The notes under the pieces: model-generated
The model's database searches: none
Told to the model about the DNA's origin: nothing
What the model saw: only the letters and a program-made list of their open reading frames with translations
Translations under genes and position numbers: made by a program
NCBI GenBank assembly: GCA_020438795.1
Contig: JAGQTY010000005.1
Coordinates: 62,001-126,000 of the forward strand
Origin: Actinomycetota bacterium
Lineage (GTDB): Bacteria > Actinomycetota > Actinomycetes > S36-B12 > GCA-2699445
Direction of reading: 5' to 3'
Length of the DNA stretch: 64,000 nt
Shown here: positions 16,950 through 23,892 of the stretch, one piece after another
Position numbering within the stretch: position 1 is the first letter of the stretch
Layout of the letters: each line of letters starts with the position of its first letter

Positions 16950-18562
16950 CACATCCTCCAGACGCCATAATCATGTGCACCCTCCACAGGGGCGCTGTGG
17001 ACCGCCGAGAGACCCATGGTGAGCGCTGCCCTGGTGTCGCGTGGGTCGATGAGGCCATCGTCCCAGCCCCGGCCGGTCGCGAACAGTGCGGTCGACTCCT
17101 GTTCCACTTGATCGGCGAAGGCGTCGCGCATGGGCGCGAACGCCTCATCGTCGAATTCCTGGCCGGCGGCCTCGCTCTTCTGCCGGGCGACGATGGTCAG
17201 CACGCCTGCGAGTTGCTTGGGACCCATGACCGCGATCCTGTGGTTGGGCCAGGAGAAGATGAACCGGGGATCGTAGGCTCGCCCACTCATGCCGTAGTTG
17301 CCGGCTCCGTAGGAGGCTCCCATCATCAGCACCAGATGCGGCACAGTGGAATTGGACACGGCGTTGATGAGTTTGGCGCCGTCCTTGATGATGCCGCCCT
17401 GCTCGTACTTGGTCCCCACCATGAAACCCGTGATGTTCTGGGCGAACAGGATCGGGACATTCATCCGGTTGCACAGCTGGATGAACTGGGCCCCCTTCTG
17501 CGACTCCTCGCTGAAGAGGATGCCGTTGTTGGCCAGCACACCCACGGCGTAACCGCCGATGTGACCCCAGCCGGTCACGAGCGTGGAGCCGTAGCCCGGC
17601 TTGAACTCCTCGAACTCGGATCCGTCCAGGATGCGCGCAAGCACCTCGCGGGCCTCGAACGGTACCCGTACATCCGAACTGGCGATGCCGAGCAGGTCCG
17701 AGATGGGGTAGACCGGATCGCGGGAATACTGCGCTGGCCCGGGGCCGAGCTTGCGCCAGCCGAGGTGCTTCACAATGTCGCGGCCGATGCGCAGTGCGTC
17801 AGGCTCGTCATCGGCGAGGTAGTCGGCCAGGCCTGAGACCCGGGCGTGCATGGCCGCACCCCCGAGCTCCTCCTCATCGGCGTCCTCATCTATCGCCATC
17901 TTCACCAGCGGCGGACCACCGAGGTAGACACGTGCGGAATCCCGTTGCAGGACCGTGTAGTCACTCATTCCCGGCATGTAGGCCCCACCGGCGGTGGAGG
18001 ATCCCAGCACGATCGAGATAGTCGGGATGCCCGCCGCCGACAACTGGGTCAGCTTCTTGAAGGTGGCACCACCGGGGATGAAGATCTCGGACTGCTTGGG
18101 CAGATCGGCACCGCCGGACTCAACGAGCGCGATCGCGGGCAGCCGGTTCTCCTTGGCGACGTCGAGCGCGCGCAGCCCCTTGCGAACCGCGCTCGGGCCC
18201 TGCGAGCCCCCCTTGACTGTCGGATCGTTCGCGCTGATCAGGCACTCGACCCCATTCACGAAGCCGATTCCGGTGACGAGCCCGGCACCGAGCGGGTCGT
18301 CGCTGCCCCAGCCGGCCAGCGCCGAGAGCTCCAGGAACGGGGAGGCGTCGTCCAGCAGGTACTCGATACGCTCGCGGGGGAGCATCTTGCCGCGGGAACG
18401 GAGCCTGGCCACCGAGCGAGCATTCTTAGCGGCATCGGCGGAGCCGCCTCCGCCCACGACCTGCTCCTGGAGCCGCTGCAGTTCCCCCACGGCAGCGAGC
18501 ATCGCCCGCCGGTTCTCGGCGAACTCCTCGCTGTTCGTGTCGATGACACTCCTGATGCGCAC
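16949..18562 (-). CDS. Acyl-CoA carboxylase beta subunit (methylcrotonyl-/geranyl-CoA carboxyltransferase type)
   Basis: A 537-residue crotonase-like carboxyltransferase. N-lobe: PRERIEYLLDDASPFLELSALAG, SANDPTVKGGSQGPSAVRKGLRA, VESGGADLP, GSSTAGGAYMPGMSD; C-lobe: ILFAQNITGFMVGTKYEQGGIIKDGAKLINAVSNS and GASYGAGNYGMSGRAYDPRFIFSWPNHRIAVMG. The GNYGM and YEQGGI patterns fit the methylcrotonyl/geranyl class more than propionyl-CoA subunits. First gene of the operon with GTG start at 18562 after GAGGTGAGAC, and the nested operator palindromes just upstream. Acts as a complex with the alpha chain in the cytoplasm. Confidence 0.93.
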   Translation of the reverse strand: MRIRSVIDTNSEEFAENRRAMLAAVGELQRLQEQVVGGGGSADAAKNARSVARLRSRGKMLPRERIEYLLDDASPFLELSALAGWGSDDPLGAGLVTGIGFVNGVECLISANDPTVKGGSQGPSAVRKGLRALDVAKENRLPAIALVESGGADLPKQSEIFIPGGATFKKLTQLSAAGIPTISIVLGSSTAGGAYMPGMSDYTVLQRDSARVYLGGPPLVKMAIDEDADEEELGGAAMHARVSGLADYLADDEPDALRIGRDIVKHLGWRKLGPGPAQYSRDPVYPISDLLGIASSDVRVPFEAREVLARILDGSEFEEFKPGYGSTLVTGWGHIGGYAVGVLANNGILFSEESQKGAQFIQLCNRMNVPILFAQNITGFMVGTKYEQGGIIKDGAKLINAVSNSTVPHLVLMMGASYGAGNYGMSGRAYDPRFIFSWPNHRIAVMGPKQLAGVLTIVARQKSEAAGQEFDDEAFAPMRDAFADQVEQESTALFATGRGWDDGLIDPRDTRAALTMGLSAVHSAPVEGAHDYGVWRM

Positions 18563-18576
18563 GTCTCACCTCGCTT

Positions 18577-18611
18577 ACTTGACACTAATGTCAAGTTGAC
18601 GTCTGCGTCAA
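18577..18611 (-). promoter_or_regulatory. Two nested operator palindromes at the acyl-CoA carboxylase operon promoter
   Basis: ACTTGACA-N4-TGTCAAGT (18577-18596) is perfect with 8-bp arms. A second palindrome TTGACG-N4-CGTCAA (18596-18611) abuts it, their centres 17 bp apart. On the minus strand TTGACG of the distal palindrome and TAGTGT of the proximal one are 18 bp apart, so both overlap a sigma-70-type promoter. The pair is the expected target of the operon's own TetR protein; cooperative binding of two dimers is inferred. Confidence 0.6.
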
Positions 18612-18673
18612 GTGACCGCGGCTCGGCAGTGTCGTTGCACACCTCGACGACACGTGGGAACCAGACTGGACAC

Positions 18674-19864
18674 ATGCAGGATGCGTCATGGCAGCGGGCG
18701 GCCAGCATTGCCCGCCAGGTGGAACCGCTACCGCCCACACGAGTCGGCCTCAACGCGGCAGTCGGTGGGATACTCGCGCAGCCCGTGGCGGCGGTGACCT
18801 CGCTACCCGTGGCCGACTGTGCCGAGGTCGCCGGTTGGGCCACCTGCGGCATCGGCCCCTGGGAGATCCTCAGTTCACTGCCCGACGGACACCTGCTGGA
18901 TGGCACCGCAACACCCCTCGGACAGGGTCAGGTACTGCCCCAGGGCACCGATTCGGTACTGGCCGCCGATCTCGCGTTCCGTGAGGGCGACCGAGTCATG
19001 CTGGCGCGTCCGGACGGGTCGGGGCCGGCCATGCGCTCAGGCTGGCTCGAACCCGGGCTCCACATCATCCCCGAAGGCAGCTGGACCCGGCAGGGCGACC
19101 CCCTCATCAAGCCCGGCGTCACCGTCACCCCCGGCACCGTGGCACTGGCAGCGGCCGCGGGCGTCGATGACCTCACTGTGATACCTCCGCCCAGCGTTGC
19201 GGTCATCCTGCGACAGGACGGGTACCTGCCGATCGGACCGGCCCGCAGGGGCAAGGACCGGGCGCTGGTCGGCGAGATGCTGGCATCGTGGGCTATGACA
19301 GCCGGCGCCCGTTGTCTGCCCGAGCTGGACGGCTCCGATCAGGCGGCTGAACTCGCCGCGCAGATCGATGCTGCGGGCGCTGATGTCGTGCTCGTGTCAG
19401 CGTCCGCGCACCCGGGATCACTTGAGCGAGCCGGCGAGGCGCTCGGCCGGCTCGGTGCGGAGACTCTCATCGAGGGCCTGGCGATCTCGCCCGGGGGGCC
19501 CGTGATCCTGGCAGAACTGCGGGACGGCCGCCGGGTACTCGCTCTGCCCCACACAGCCGACTCGGCGACGGTAGCGCTGGCCACGATCCTCGATCCCATG
19601 CTGGAACAGCTCGCCGGCATCCCGAAGGCGGGCCACCCCGTGACGGCCATGCTACGCAGCAGTCTGCCGCTCGCCGACCACGACCGAGCGGTCCCCGTGG
19701 TCCTGGAGGTCGGCGAACTCGCTGACCTCGTCGATCCGGTCCCGTGGCACGGCCCCTACGGTCTGGCTCCTCTGGGCCAGGCCGACGGGCTCGCCCTGAT
19801 CGCCGCCGGCCGCGGACTGCCCAGCGAATCCGTTCCGGTCCTGAAGCTGCCCGGCGCGCGGTAG
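18674..19864 (+). CDS. Degenerate MoeA-like protein (molybdopterin molybdotransferase family)
   Basis: A 396-residue protein with the MoeA layout: N-terminal domain (1-170) with PQGTDSVL and GSW..QGDPLIKPG, central MoCF/GEPH-like domain (about 175-300), C-terminal beta domain (305-396). But every hallmark motif is altered: the usual DGYA reads VAGWA, TGDEL reads RQDGYL, the SGGVSxGxYD loop reads SASAHPGSLE, and GLPGNP reads ALPHTADS. Molybdenum insertion activity is therefore doubtful. The start ATG at 18674 is 6 nt after a CAGACT box with no Shine-Dalgarno. Divergent from the carboxylase operon across its operators, so expression may be linked. Confidence 0.7.
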   Translation: MQDASWQRAASIARQVEPLPPTRVGLNAAVGGILAQPVAAVTSLPVADCAEVAGWATCGIGPWEILSSLPDGHLLDGTATPLGQGQVLPQGTDSVLAADLAFREGDRVMLARPDGSGPAMRSGWLEPGLHIIPEGSWTRQGDPLIKPGVTVTPGTVALAAAAGVDDLTVIPPPSVAVILRQDGYLPIGPARRGKDRALVGEMLASWAMTAGARCLPELDGSDQAAELAAQIDAAGADVVLVSASAHPGSLERAGEALGRLGAETLIEGLAISPGGPVILAELRDGRRVLALPHTADSATVALATILDPMLEQLAGIPKAGHPVTAMLRSSLPLADHDRAVPVVLEVGELADLVDPVPWHGPYGLAPLGQADGLALIAAGRGLPSESVPVLKLPGAR

Positions 19865-19939
19865 GTCACCTCATAGCCCAGCTGGGTCGCAGTGGCCGCC
19901 AGGTTCGGCAACCGGGGGGCAGTCGGGTGCAGGTTCCAC

Positions 19940-19945
19940 TAGCGT
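19940..19945 (+). promoter_or_regulatory. -10 box of a leaderless promoter for the K+ channel
   Basis: TAGCGT ends 6 nt before the ATG at 19952, with no Shine-Dalgarno between. Confidence 0.45.
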
Positions 19946-19951
19946 CGAGTC

Positions 19952-21040
19952 ATGGCCGTGGAACAGCAATCGGTGGAGGGCCGCATCGGCCGTCTGGTGT
20001 TCCCCACCAAGCCCATCAACGCGCCCCGGCAGATCGCCATCCGGGTAGTGATTGCACTGGCCTGCATCGTGATCACCACTGCCACAGTCTGGTTCGAGCG
20101 GTACGGCTACAGTAACGAGCCACCGGGCAAGCCGCTGTCCCTGCTCGACTGTCTGTACTACACCACCGTCACCCTGTCCACGACCGGTTACGGCGACATC
20201 GCGCCAATATCACCGGAGGCAAGGCTCACCAACGTCTTCGTGGTGACGCCACTGCGCCTGGTCTTCCTGATCGTCCTGGTCGGCACGGCGCTCGAGGCAC
20301 TGACCAAGAGCACCCAGTACCAGTGGCGGGCCCGCAAATGGAGGAACACCGTGTCTGATCACACAGTCGTCATCGGTTATGGAGTCAAGGGACGCAGCGC
20401 TGTCCGTTCACTGCTCGACAGCGGCATTCCCGGCAACCGGATCGTGGTGGTCGCCAATGACGAGGAGAGCATCCGCGAAGCCACCGAGCAGGGGGTCACT
20501 TCGGTCCAGGGCGACGCCCGGCGGGAGCCCGTGCTGATGCAGGCCGGCATCTCCCGGGCCAGACGCATCATCATCGCCACTGACGAGGACGCCACCAGCG
20601 TGCTCATCACCATGCTGGCCAAGCGCCTGGCCCCTTCGGCCACCATAGTGAGTGCGGCGAAGGAGACCTCCAACGCGCAGTTCCTGCGGGACTCTGGCGC
20701 CGACGGCGTGATCGTCACCGCGGAGGCCGTCGGCAGGCTGCTCTCCCTCTCGATCGAATCACCAACCGCCGGCAACCTCATGGAGGACCTGCTCGACTCC
20801 GGCCGTGGCCTCGAGATGGTGGAACGCAGCATCACGCCCGAAGAACTCGGCCTCGGGCCTGACGACCTGGACCGGGAGGGCGAACTGGTGCTGGCCGTGA
20901 TCCGGGACGGCCACACCTATCGGTTCGACGAGGGCGGGGTGAAGGCCCTCAACCGCGACGACCGGATCGTGGTCATCAGGCAGCGCCCGGAGAGCCAGGG
21001 TCTCGGTGATCTGGGGGCGATCTCCGACGAGGCTCAGTGA
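19952..21040 (+). CDS. Two-TM potassium channel with RCK (TrkA) domain
   Basis: 362 residues. TM1 (about 27-47), pore loop with the selectivity filter STTGYGD (Thr77-Asp82), TM2 (90-115), then a cytoplasmic RCK/TrkA-N Rossmann domain (132-250; VIGYGVKGRSAVRSL, the NAD-binding GxGxxG degenerated to GYGVKG), and a TrkA-C-like region to the end (ERSITPEELGLG...LVLAVIRDGH). The protein would form a tetrameric, ligand-gated K+ channel with one TM pair and one RCK domain per chain, like MthK. The ATG has no Shine-Dalgarno and follows a -10 box at 6 nt. It precedes the sugar transferase gene on the opposite strand with 57 bp between stops. Confidence 0.93.
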   Translation: MAVEQQSVEGRIGRLVFPTKPINAPRQIAIRVVIALACIVITTATVWFERYGYSNEPPGKPLSLLDCLYYTTVTLSTTGYGDIAPISPEARLTNVFVVTPLRLVFLIVLVGTALEALTKSTQYQWRARKWRNTVSDHTVVIGYGVKGRSAVRSLLDSGIPGNRIVVVANDEESIREATEQGVTSVQGDARREPVLMQAGISRARRIIIATDEDATSVLITMLAKRLAPSATIVSAAKETSNAQFLRDSGADGVIVTAEAVGRLLSLSIESPTAGNLMEDLLDSGRGLEMVERSITPEELGLGPDDLDREGELVLAVIRDGHTYRFDEGGVKALNRDDRIVVIRQRPESQGLGDLGAISDEAQ

Positions 21041-21097
21041 CGGTTGGAAGAGGTACCGGAACCGACTGACCAGCGGCTCTGCCCTGCTCAGCCGGGG

Positions 21098-21763
21098 TCA
21101 GTAGGCGCCGTCTCCGGAAACGACGACCTTGGCCGTGCGCGCGAGGATCCGTGCATCCATGCCGGCACCCCGGCTGCGCACATACTCGAGGTCGAGGGCC
21201 ATGCGCTCCTCCCAGGTGGTGTCCTTGCGGCCACTGACCTGCCAGAGTCCCGTGATCCCCGGCTTGGCGATGTGCCGGTCGTGGTGATGGGGGTCGAGCT
21301 GCTCCATCTCGCTGACCATGATGGGGCGGGGGCCGATGATCGACATCTGACCACGGAGCACGTTGATCAGCTGGGGCAGCTCGTCGATGGACCAGCGCCG
21401 AAGCACCGCACCGACCGAGGTCACCCGGGGATCCGCCTTGACGCCGACCGCGGCGCCCTCCTGGAAGTCACCGATCACTTCTTCATGCCGCTGGTGGGCG
21501 CCGTTCTCCATGGACCGGAATTTCACGAACCCGAACAGACGGCCGTCGCGACCCACCCGCTCCTGGATGAAGAACACGGGGCCGCGACTCTCCAGCTTGA
21601 TGGCCACGGCGATGAGAACGAACACCGGCAGCAGCAACAACAGCAACAACAGCGCCATACCGAAGTCCACGACGGACTTCGCAACCTCGTACACCCGTGC
21701 CCGTGAGACAGCGTTCGTGCTGATTCCAGGCTGACGGATCGCCAGTCTCGATTCCGCAGACAA
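21098..21763 (-). CDS. Bacterial sugar transferase (polyisoprenyl-phosphate hexose-1-phosphate transferase)
   Basis: About 221 residues. One hydrophobic helix rich in Leu (VVDFGMALLLLLLLLPVFV) is followed by the catalytic domain with FFIQERVGRDGRLFGFVKFRSM, LRRWSIDELPQLINVLRGQMSIIGPRPI and KPGITGLWQVSGR, the three signatures of the WbaP/PglC family. It would transfer a sugar phosphate from a nucleotide sugar to undecaprenyl phosphate, starting a glycan. I chose the TTG at 21763 because GGGGGAG lies 6 nt upstream; the frame continues 122 codons without recognisable protein. No other glycosyltransferase for a glycan repeat unit adjoins it, so the product is unknown. Confidence 0.88.
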   Translation of the reverse strand: MSAESRLAIRQPGISTNAVSRARVYEVAKSVVDFGMALLLLLLLLPVFVLIAVAIKLESRGPVFFIQERVGRDGRLFGFVKFRSMENGAHQRHEEVIGDFQEGAAVGVKADPRVTSVGAVLRRWSIDELPQLINVLRGQMSIIGPRPIMVSEMEQLDPHHHDRHIAKPGITGLWQVSGRKDTTWEERMALDLEYVRSRGAGMDARILARTAKVVVSGDGAY

Positions 21764-22107
21764 TTTTGACTCCCCCTGTTGCTCGCGGCGCCAACCATAG
21801 ACAAATGGCTTAAGATGCGCCCCTGTGACCCGCTGTTCGACCTCTTCGAAGCCGTCAAATTCATCGTAGATCCACCGGGACTTAAGGTCTATGAAGCTCG
21901 TCGTGAGGTCGGCCACGGGAGGGCCACTGAACGTAATTACATTTCTACTGGCAGTAATCACAGCCCCAATTTGGGCGCTGGAATCCAAGAATTCACCCGC
22001 CAAAAGTCTTGTGGTTACACACATCTTGAGGAAGAGGCTTGTTTCGTTTCGGCTACGCCAGGGCGGGCCGCACCCGAGGTCTGGGCAGTCCACGTATCCT
22101 GACTGGC
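21764..22107 (+). other. 344-bp intergenic gap, AT-richer, no gene recognised
   Basis: Lies between the divergent sugar transferase and GH3 lipoprotein genes. Its base composition is visibly lower in GC than its neighbours, with runs such as AATTACATTTCT and GTTTCGTTTCGG. Reading frames exist on both strands but resemble no family I know and lack a ribosome site. It probably holds the promoter of the sugar transferase and the leaderless promoter of the GH3 gene. Confidence 0.5.
22095..22100 (+). promoter_or_regulatory. -10 box of a leaderless promoter for the GH3 lipoprotein
   Basis: TATCCT ends 7 nt before the GTG at 22108, with no Shine-Dalgarno. Confidence 0.5.
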
Positions 22108-23241
22108 GTGTCGTCACTGTCGTCGTCAAAGCGTGCCGCCTGGTTCGGCCTGGTGGGAGTCACGGCGGCAGCCGTGACGAGCTGCGCCGGCGAGCCGGTG
22201 GACATCACGGCCGCGGGGGGTTCGCCCACTTGCAGCAATTCCGCGCAAGTCGAACAGTGGCCGCTGGGACGCCGGCTGGGTCAGGTGCTCATGGGCGCCG
22301 TCAACCTCGATGCAGGTGAGGACGCCATCGACGAAGCCACCCGAGCGGTCGCTCACAATCGCGTCACGGGCGTCAACTTCTTCGGTACAGGGGGCTGGGT
22401 CCTCGAGGACAACGGACTCGCGCGAACCCTCGACGCGGGCGGCGAGGTGCCTCCCCTGCTCGCTGTCGACGAGGAGGGCGGTCAGGTCCAGCGGATCAGT
22501 GGCCTGACGGGATGGCTGCCGTCGGCACGGGACTCGGCGACCAGCAAGACCCCGCAGGGAGTTCGGGACTCGGCCAAGGAGCTCGGCTGGATCATGAAGT
22601 CGGTCTCGCTCAACACCGACCTGGCACCCGTCGTCGACGTGGGGGACGGCCCGCTCGGCGATCGCACGTACTCCACTGACCCCGACGAAGTCACCGCCTA
22701 CGCCGGCGCCTTCGCCGACGGGCTGCGCAGAGCTGATGTCATCCCCACCCTCAAGCACTTCCCTGGCATGGGCCGTGCGACCGGGAACACCGACTACGGC
22801 ACCGCCACCACCCCACCGCTGTCCAAGCTCGAGGAGACCGACCTGGTGCCCTACCGTCGCCTGCTCAAGGATGGGGGAAGGGTCATGGTGATGACCGCCA
22901 ATGCCGCTGTGCCTCAGCTGACCGACGGTGTTCCCGCGAGCCTGTCGCCAGCGACGTACGAATTGCTCCGGGGGGATCTCGGTTATGACGGGGTCGCCAT
23001 CACGGACTCGTTGAGTGCCGAAGCGACGCTGACCGGTCAGTCCCTCACAGAGGCGGTGGAGGCGGCGCTGGTTGCCGGAGCGGACATCGCTTTGTGGGAC
23101 AGCCTCGATGAAGCCCCGAAGATCCGCAAACAGCTGCGCCGAGCGGTGCGTGAGGGCCGGCTGAGCGAGGAACGGCTCAACGAGGCTGTAGCGCGCGTAC
23201 TGGCGCTCAAAGGGGTCGACCTGTGCGTCGGCCGGGACTGA
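22108..23241 (+). CDS. GH3 beta-N-acetylhexosaminidase lipoprotein (LpqI-like)
   Basis: A 377-residue exported lipoprotein: signal helix ending in lipobox VTSC (Cys about residue 26), then a GH3 TIM barrel (about 40-370). Visible are GVNFFGTGGW, LLAVDEEGGQVQR, LNTDLAPVVDV and KHFPGMGRATGNTDYG. The usual NagZ loop reads KHFPGHG....DSH; here both His are replaced, as I recall for the actinobacterial LpqI branch, so the acid catalyst must come from elsewhere. The nucleophile Asp is expected in ITDSLSA. Probably recycles peptidoglycan sugars at the membrane. The GTG start follows a TATCCT box at 7 nt. Confidence 0.85.
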   Translation: MSSLSSSKRAAWFGLVGVTAAAVTSCAGEPVDITAAGGSPTCSNSAQVEQWPLGRRLGQVLMGAVNLDAGEDAIDEATRAVAHNRVTGVNFFGTGGWVLEDNGLARTLDAGGEVPPLLAVDEEGGQVQRISGLTGWLPSARDSATSKTPQGVRDSAKELGWIMKSVSLNTDLAPVVDVGDGPLGDRTYSTDPDEVTAYAGAFADGLRRADVIPTLKHFPGMGRATGNTDYGTATTPPLSKLEETDLVPYRRLLKDGGRVMVMTANAAVPQLTDGVPASLSPATYELLRGDLGYDGVAITDSLSAEATLTGQSLTEAVEAALVAGADIALWDSLDEAPKIRKQLRRAVREGRLSEERLNEAVARVLALKGVDLCVGRD

Positions 23242-23318
23242 CAGCCCGGCCGAGGTGCGTACTGCTGGTCCAGCGGTCGTCAGGGTGACAAGAGGCTGAC
23301 TCGTTGGAGCAGCTTTGC

Positions 23319-23324
23319 CACAAT
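23319..23324 (+). promoter_or_regulatory. Possible -10 box of a leaderless promoter for bpa
   Basis: CACAAT ends 6 nt before the ATG at 23331 and no Shine-Dalgarno is seen. The hexamer is not TA-initial, so support is weaker than for neighbouring genes. Confidence 0.35.
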
Positions 23325-23330
23325 CGGATC

Positions 23331-23849
23331 ATGTCCTCTGAGCAAGATGATGCCGCTGCCGAGTCCCTGCCCGTGATCGTGATGAAGGCCGAGGGTCAGA
23401 ACGACGACGAGCCCGGATCGATCACCGACCTGGTGGAGCAACCGGCCAAGGTGATGCGCATCGGCTCGATGATCAAGCAACTCCTCGAGGAGGTGAAAGC
23501 CGCTCCGCTGGACGAGGCTTCGCGACAGAGACTGGCGGCCATCCACAGCCAGTCGGTCAAAGAACTCGAGGACGGCCTCGCGCCCGAGCTGGTCGAGGAA
23601 CTGGAGCGGATCTCGCTGCCGTTCTCGTCGGACAATCCCTCGGAGGCGGAACTGCGAGTGGCACAGGCGCAGCTGGTCGGCTGGCTCGAAGGCCTGTTCC
23701 ACGGCATCCAGACCGCTCTGTTCGCACAGCAGATGTCGGCCAAAGCCGCCTACGAGGAAATGCGCCGGCGAGCTATCACCGGCTCGGCACCCGGACCCGG
23801 AGAGGCTCAGCAGCCGGGCGGCGGGCGTGAGGGTGGCCCCTATCTGTGA
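23331..23849 (+). CDS. bpa: Bacterial proteasome activator Bpa/PafE
   Basis: A 172-residue helical protein, the size of mycobacterial Bpa (about 175). The core helices QPAKVMRIGSMIKQLLEEVKAAPLDEASRQRLAAIH and LEDGLAPELVEELERISLPF, then GWLEGLFHGIQTALFAQQMSAKAAYEEMR, match the family. Bpa forms dodecameric rings that open the 20S proteasome for ATP-independent degradation, docking through a C-terminal GQYL tail. Here the tail reads GGPYL: the YL end is kept but Gln is Pro. Upstream, residues 1-25 are acidic and probably disordered. The gene precedes serS by 43 bp. Confidence 0.92.
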   Translation: MSSEQDDAAAESLPVIVMKAEGQNDDEPGSITDLVEQPAKVMRIGSMIKQLLEEVKAAPLDEASRQRLAAIHSQSVKELEDGLAPELVEELERISLPFSSDNPSEAELRVAQAQLVGWLEGLFHGIQTALFAQQMSAKAAYEEMRRRAITGSAPGPGEAQQPGGGREGGPYL

Positions 23850-23880
23850 CAGCCACAGGGTCATCACTGACTCGTCACGA

Positions 23881-23886
23881 TAGATT
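23881..23886 (+). promoter_or_regulatory. -10 box of a leaderless promoter for serS
   Basis: TAGATT ends 6 nt before the ATG at 23893, with no Shine-Dalgarno. Confidence 0.55.
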
Positions 23887-23892
23887 TGGGGC

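Noticed and set aside
15114-16970. A 618-codon plus-strand frame across the carboxylase alpha gene
   Set aside because: Shadow of the intact, motif-bearing minus-strand gene.
21625-21660. CAG/CAA-rich low-complexity run
   Set aside because: It is the coding strand complement of a poly-Leu transmembrane helix in the sugar transferase, so no separate repeat element is needed.
21764-22129. Upstream extension of the sugar transferase by 122 codons
   Set aside because: No recognisable protein, lower GC, and a TTG with a strong Shine-Dalgarno gives the proper family N-terminus.
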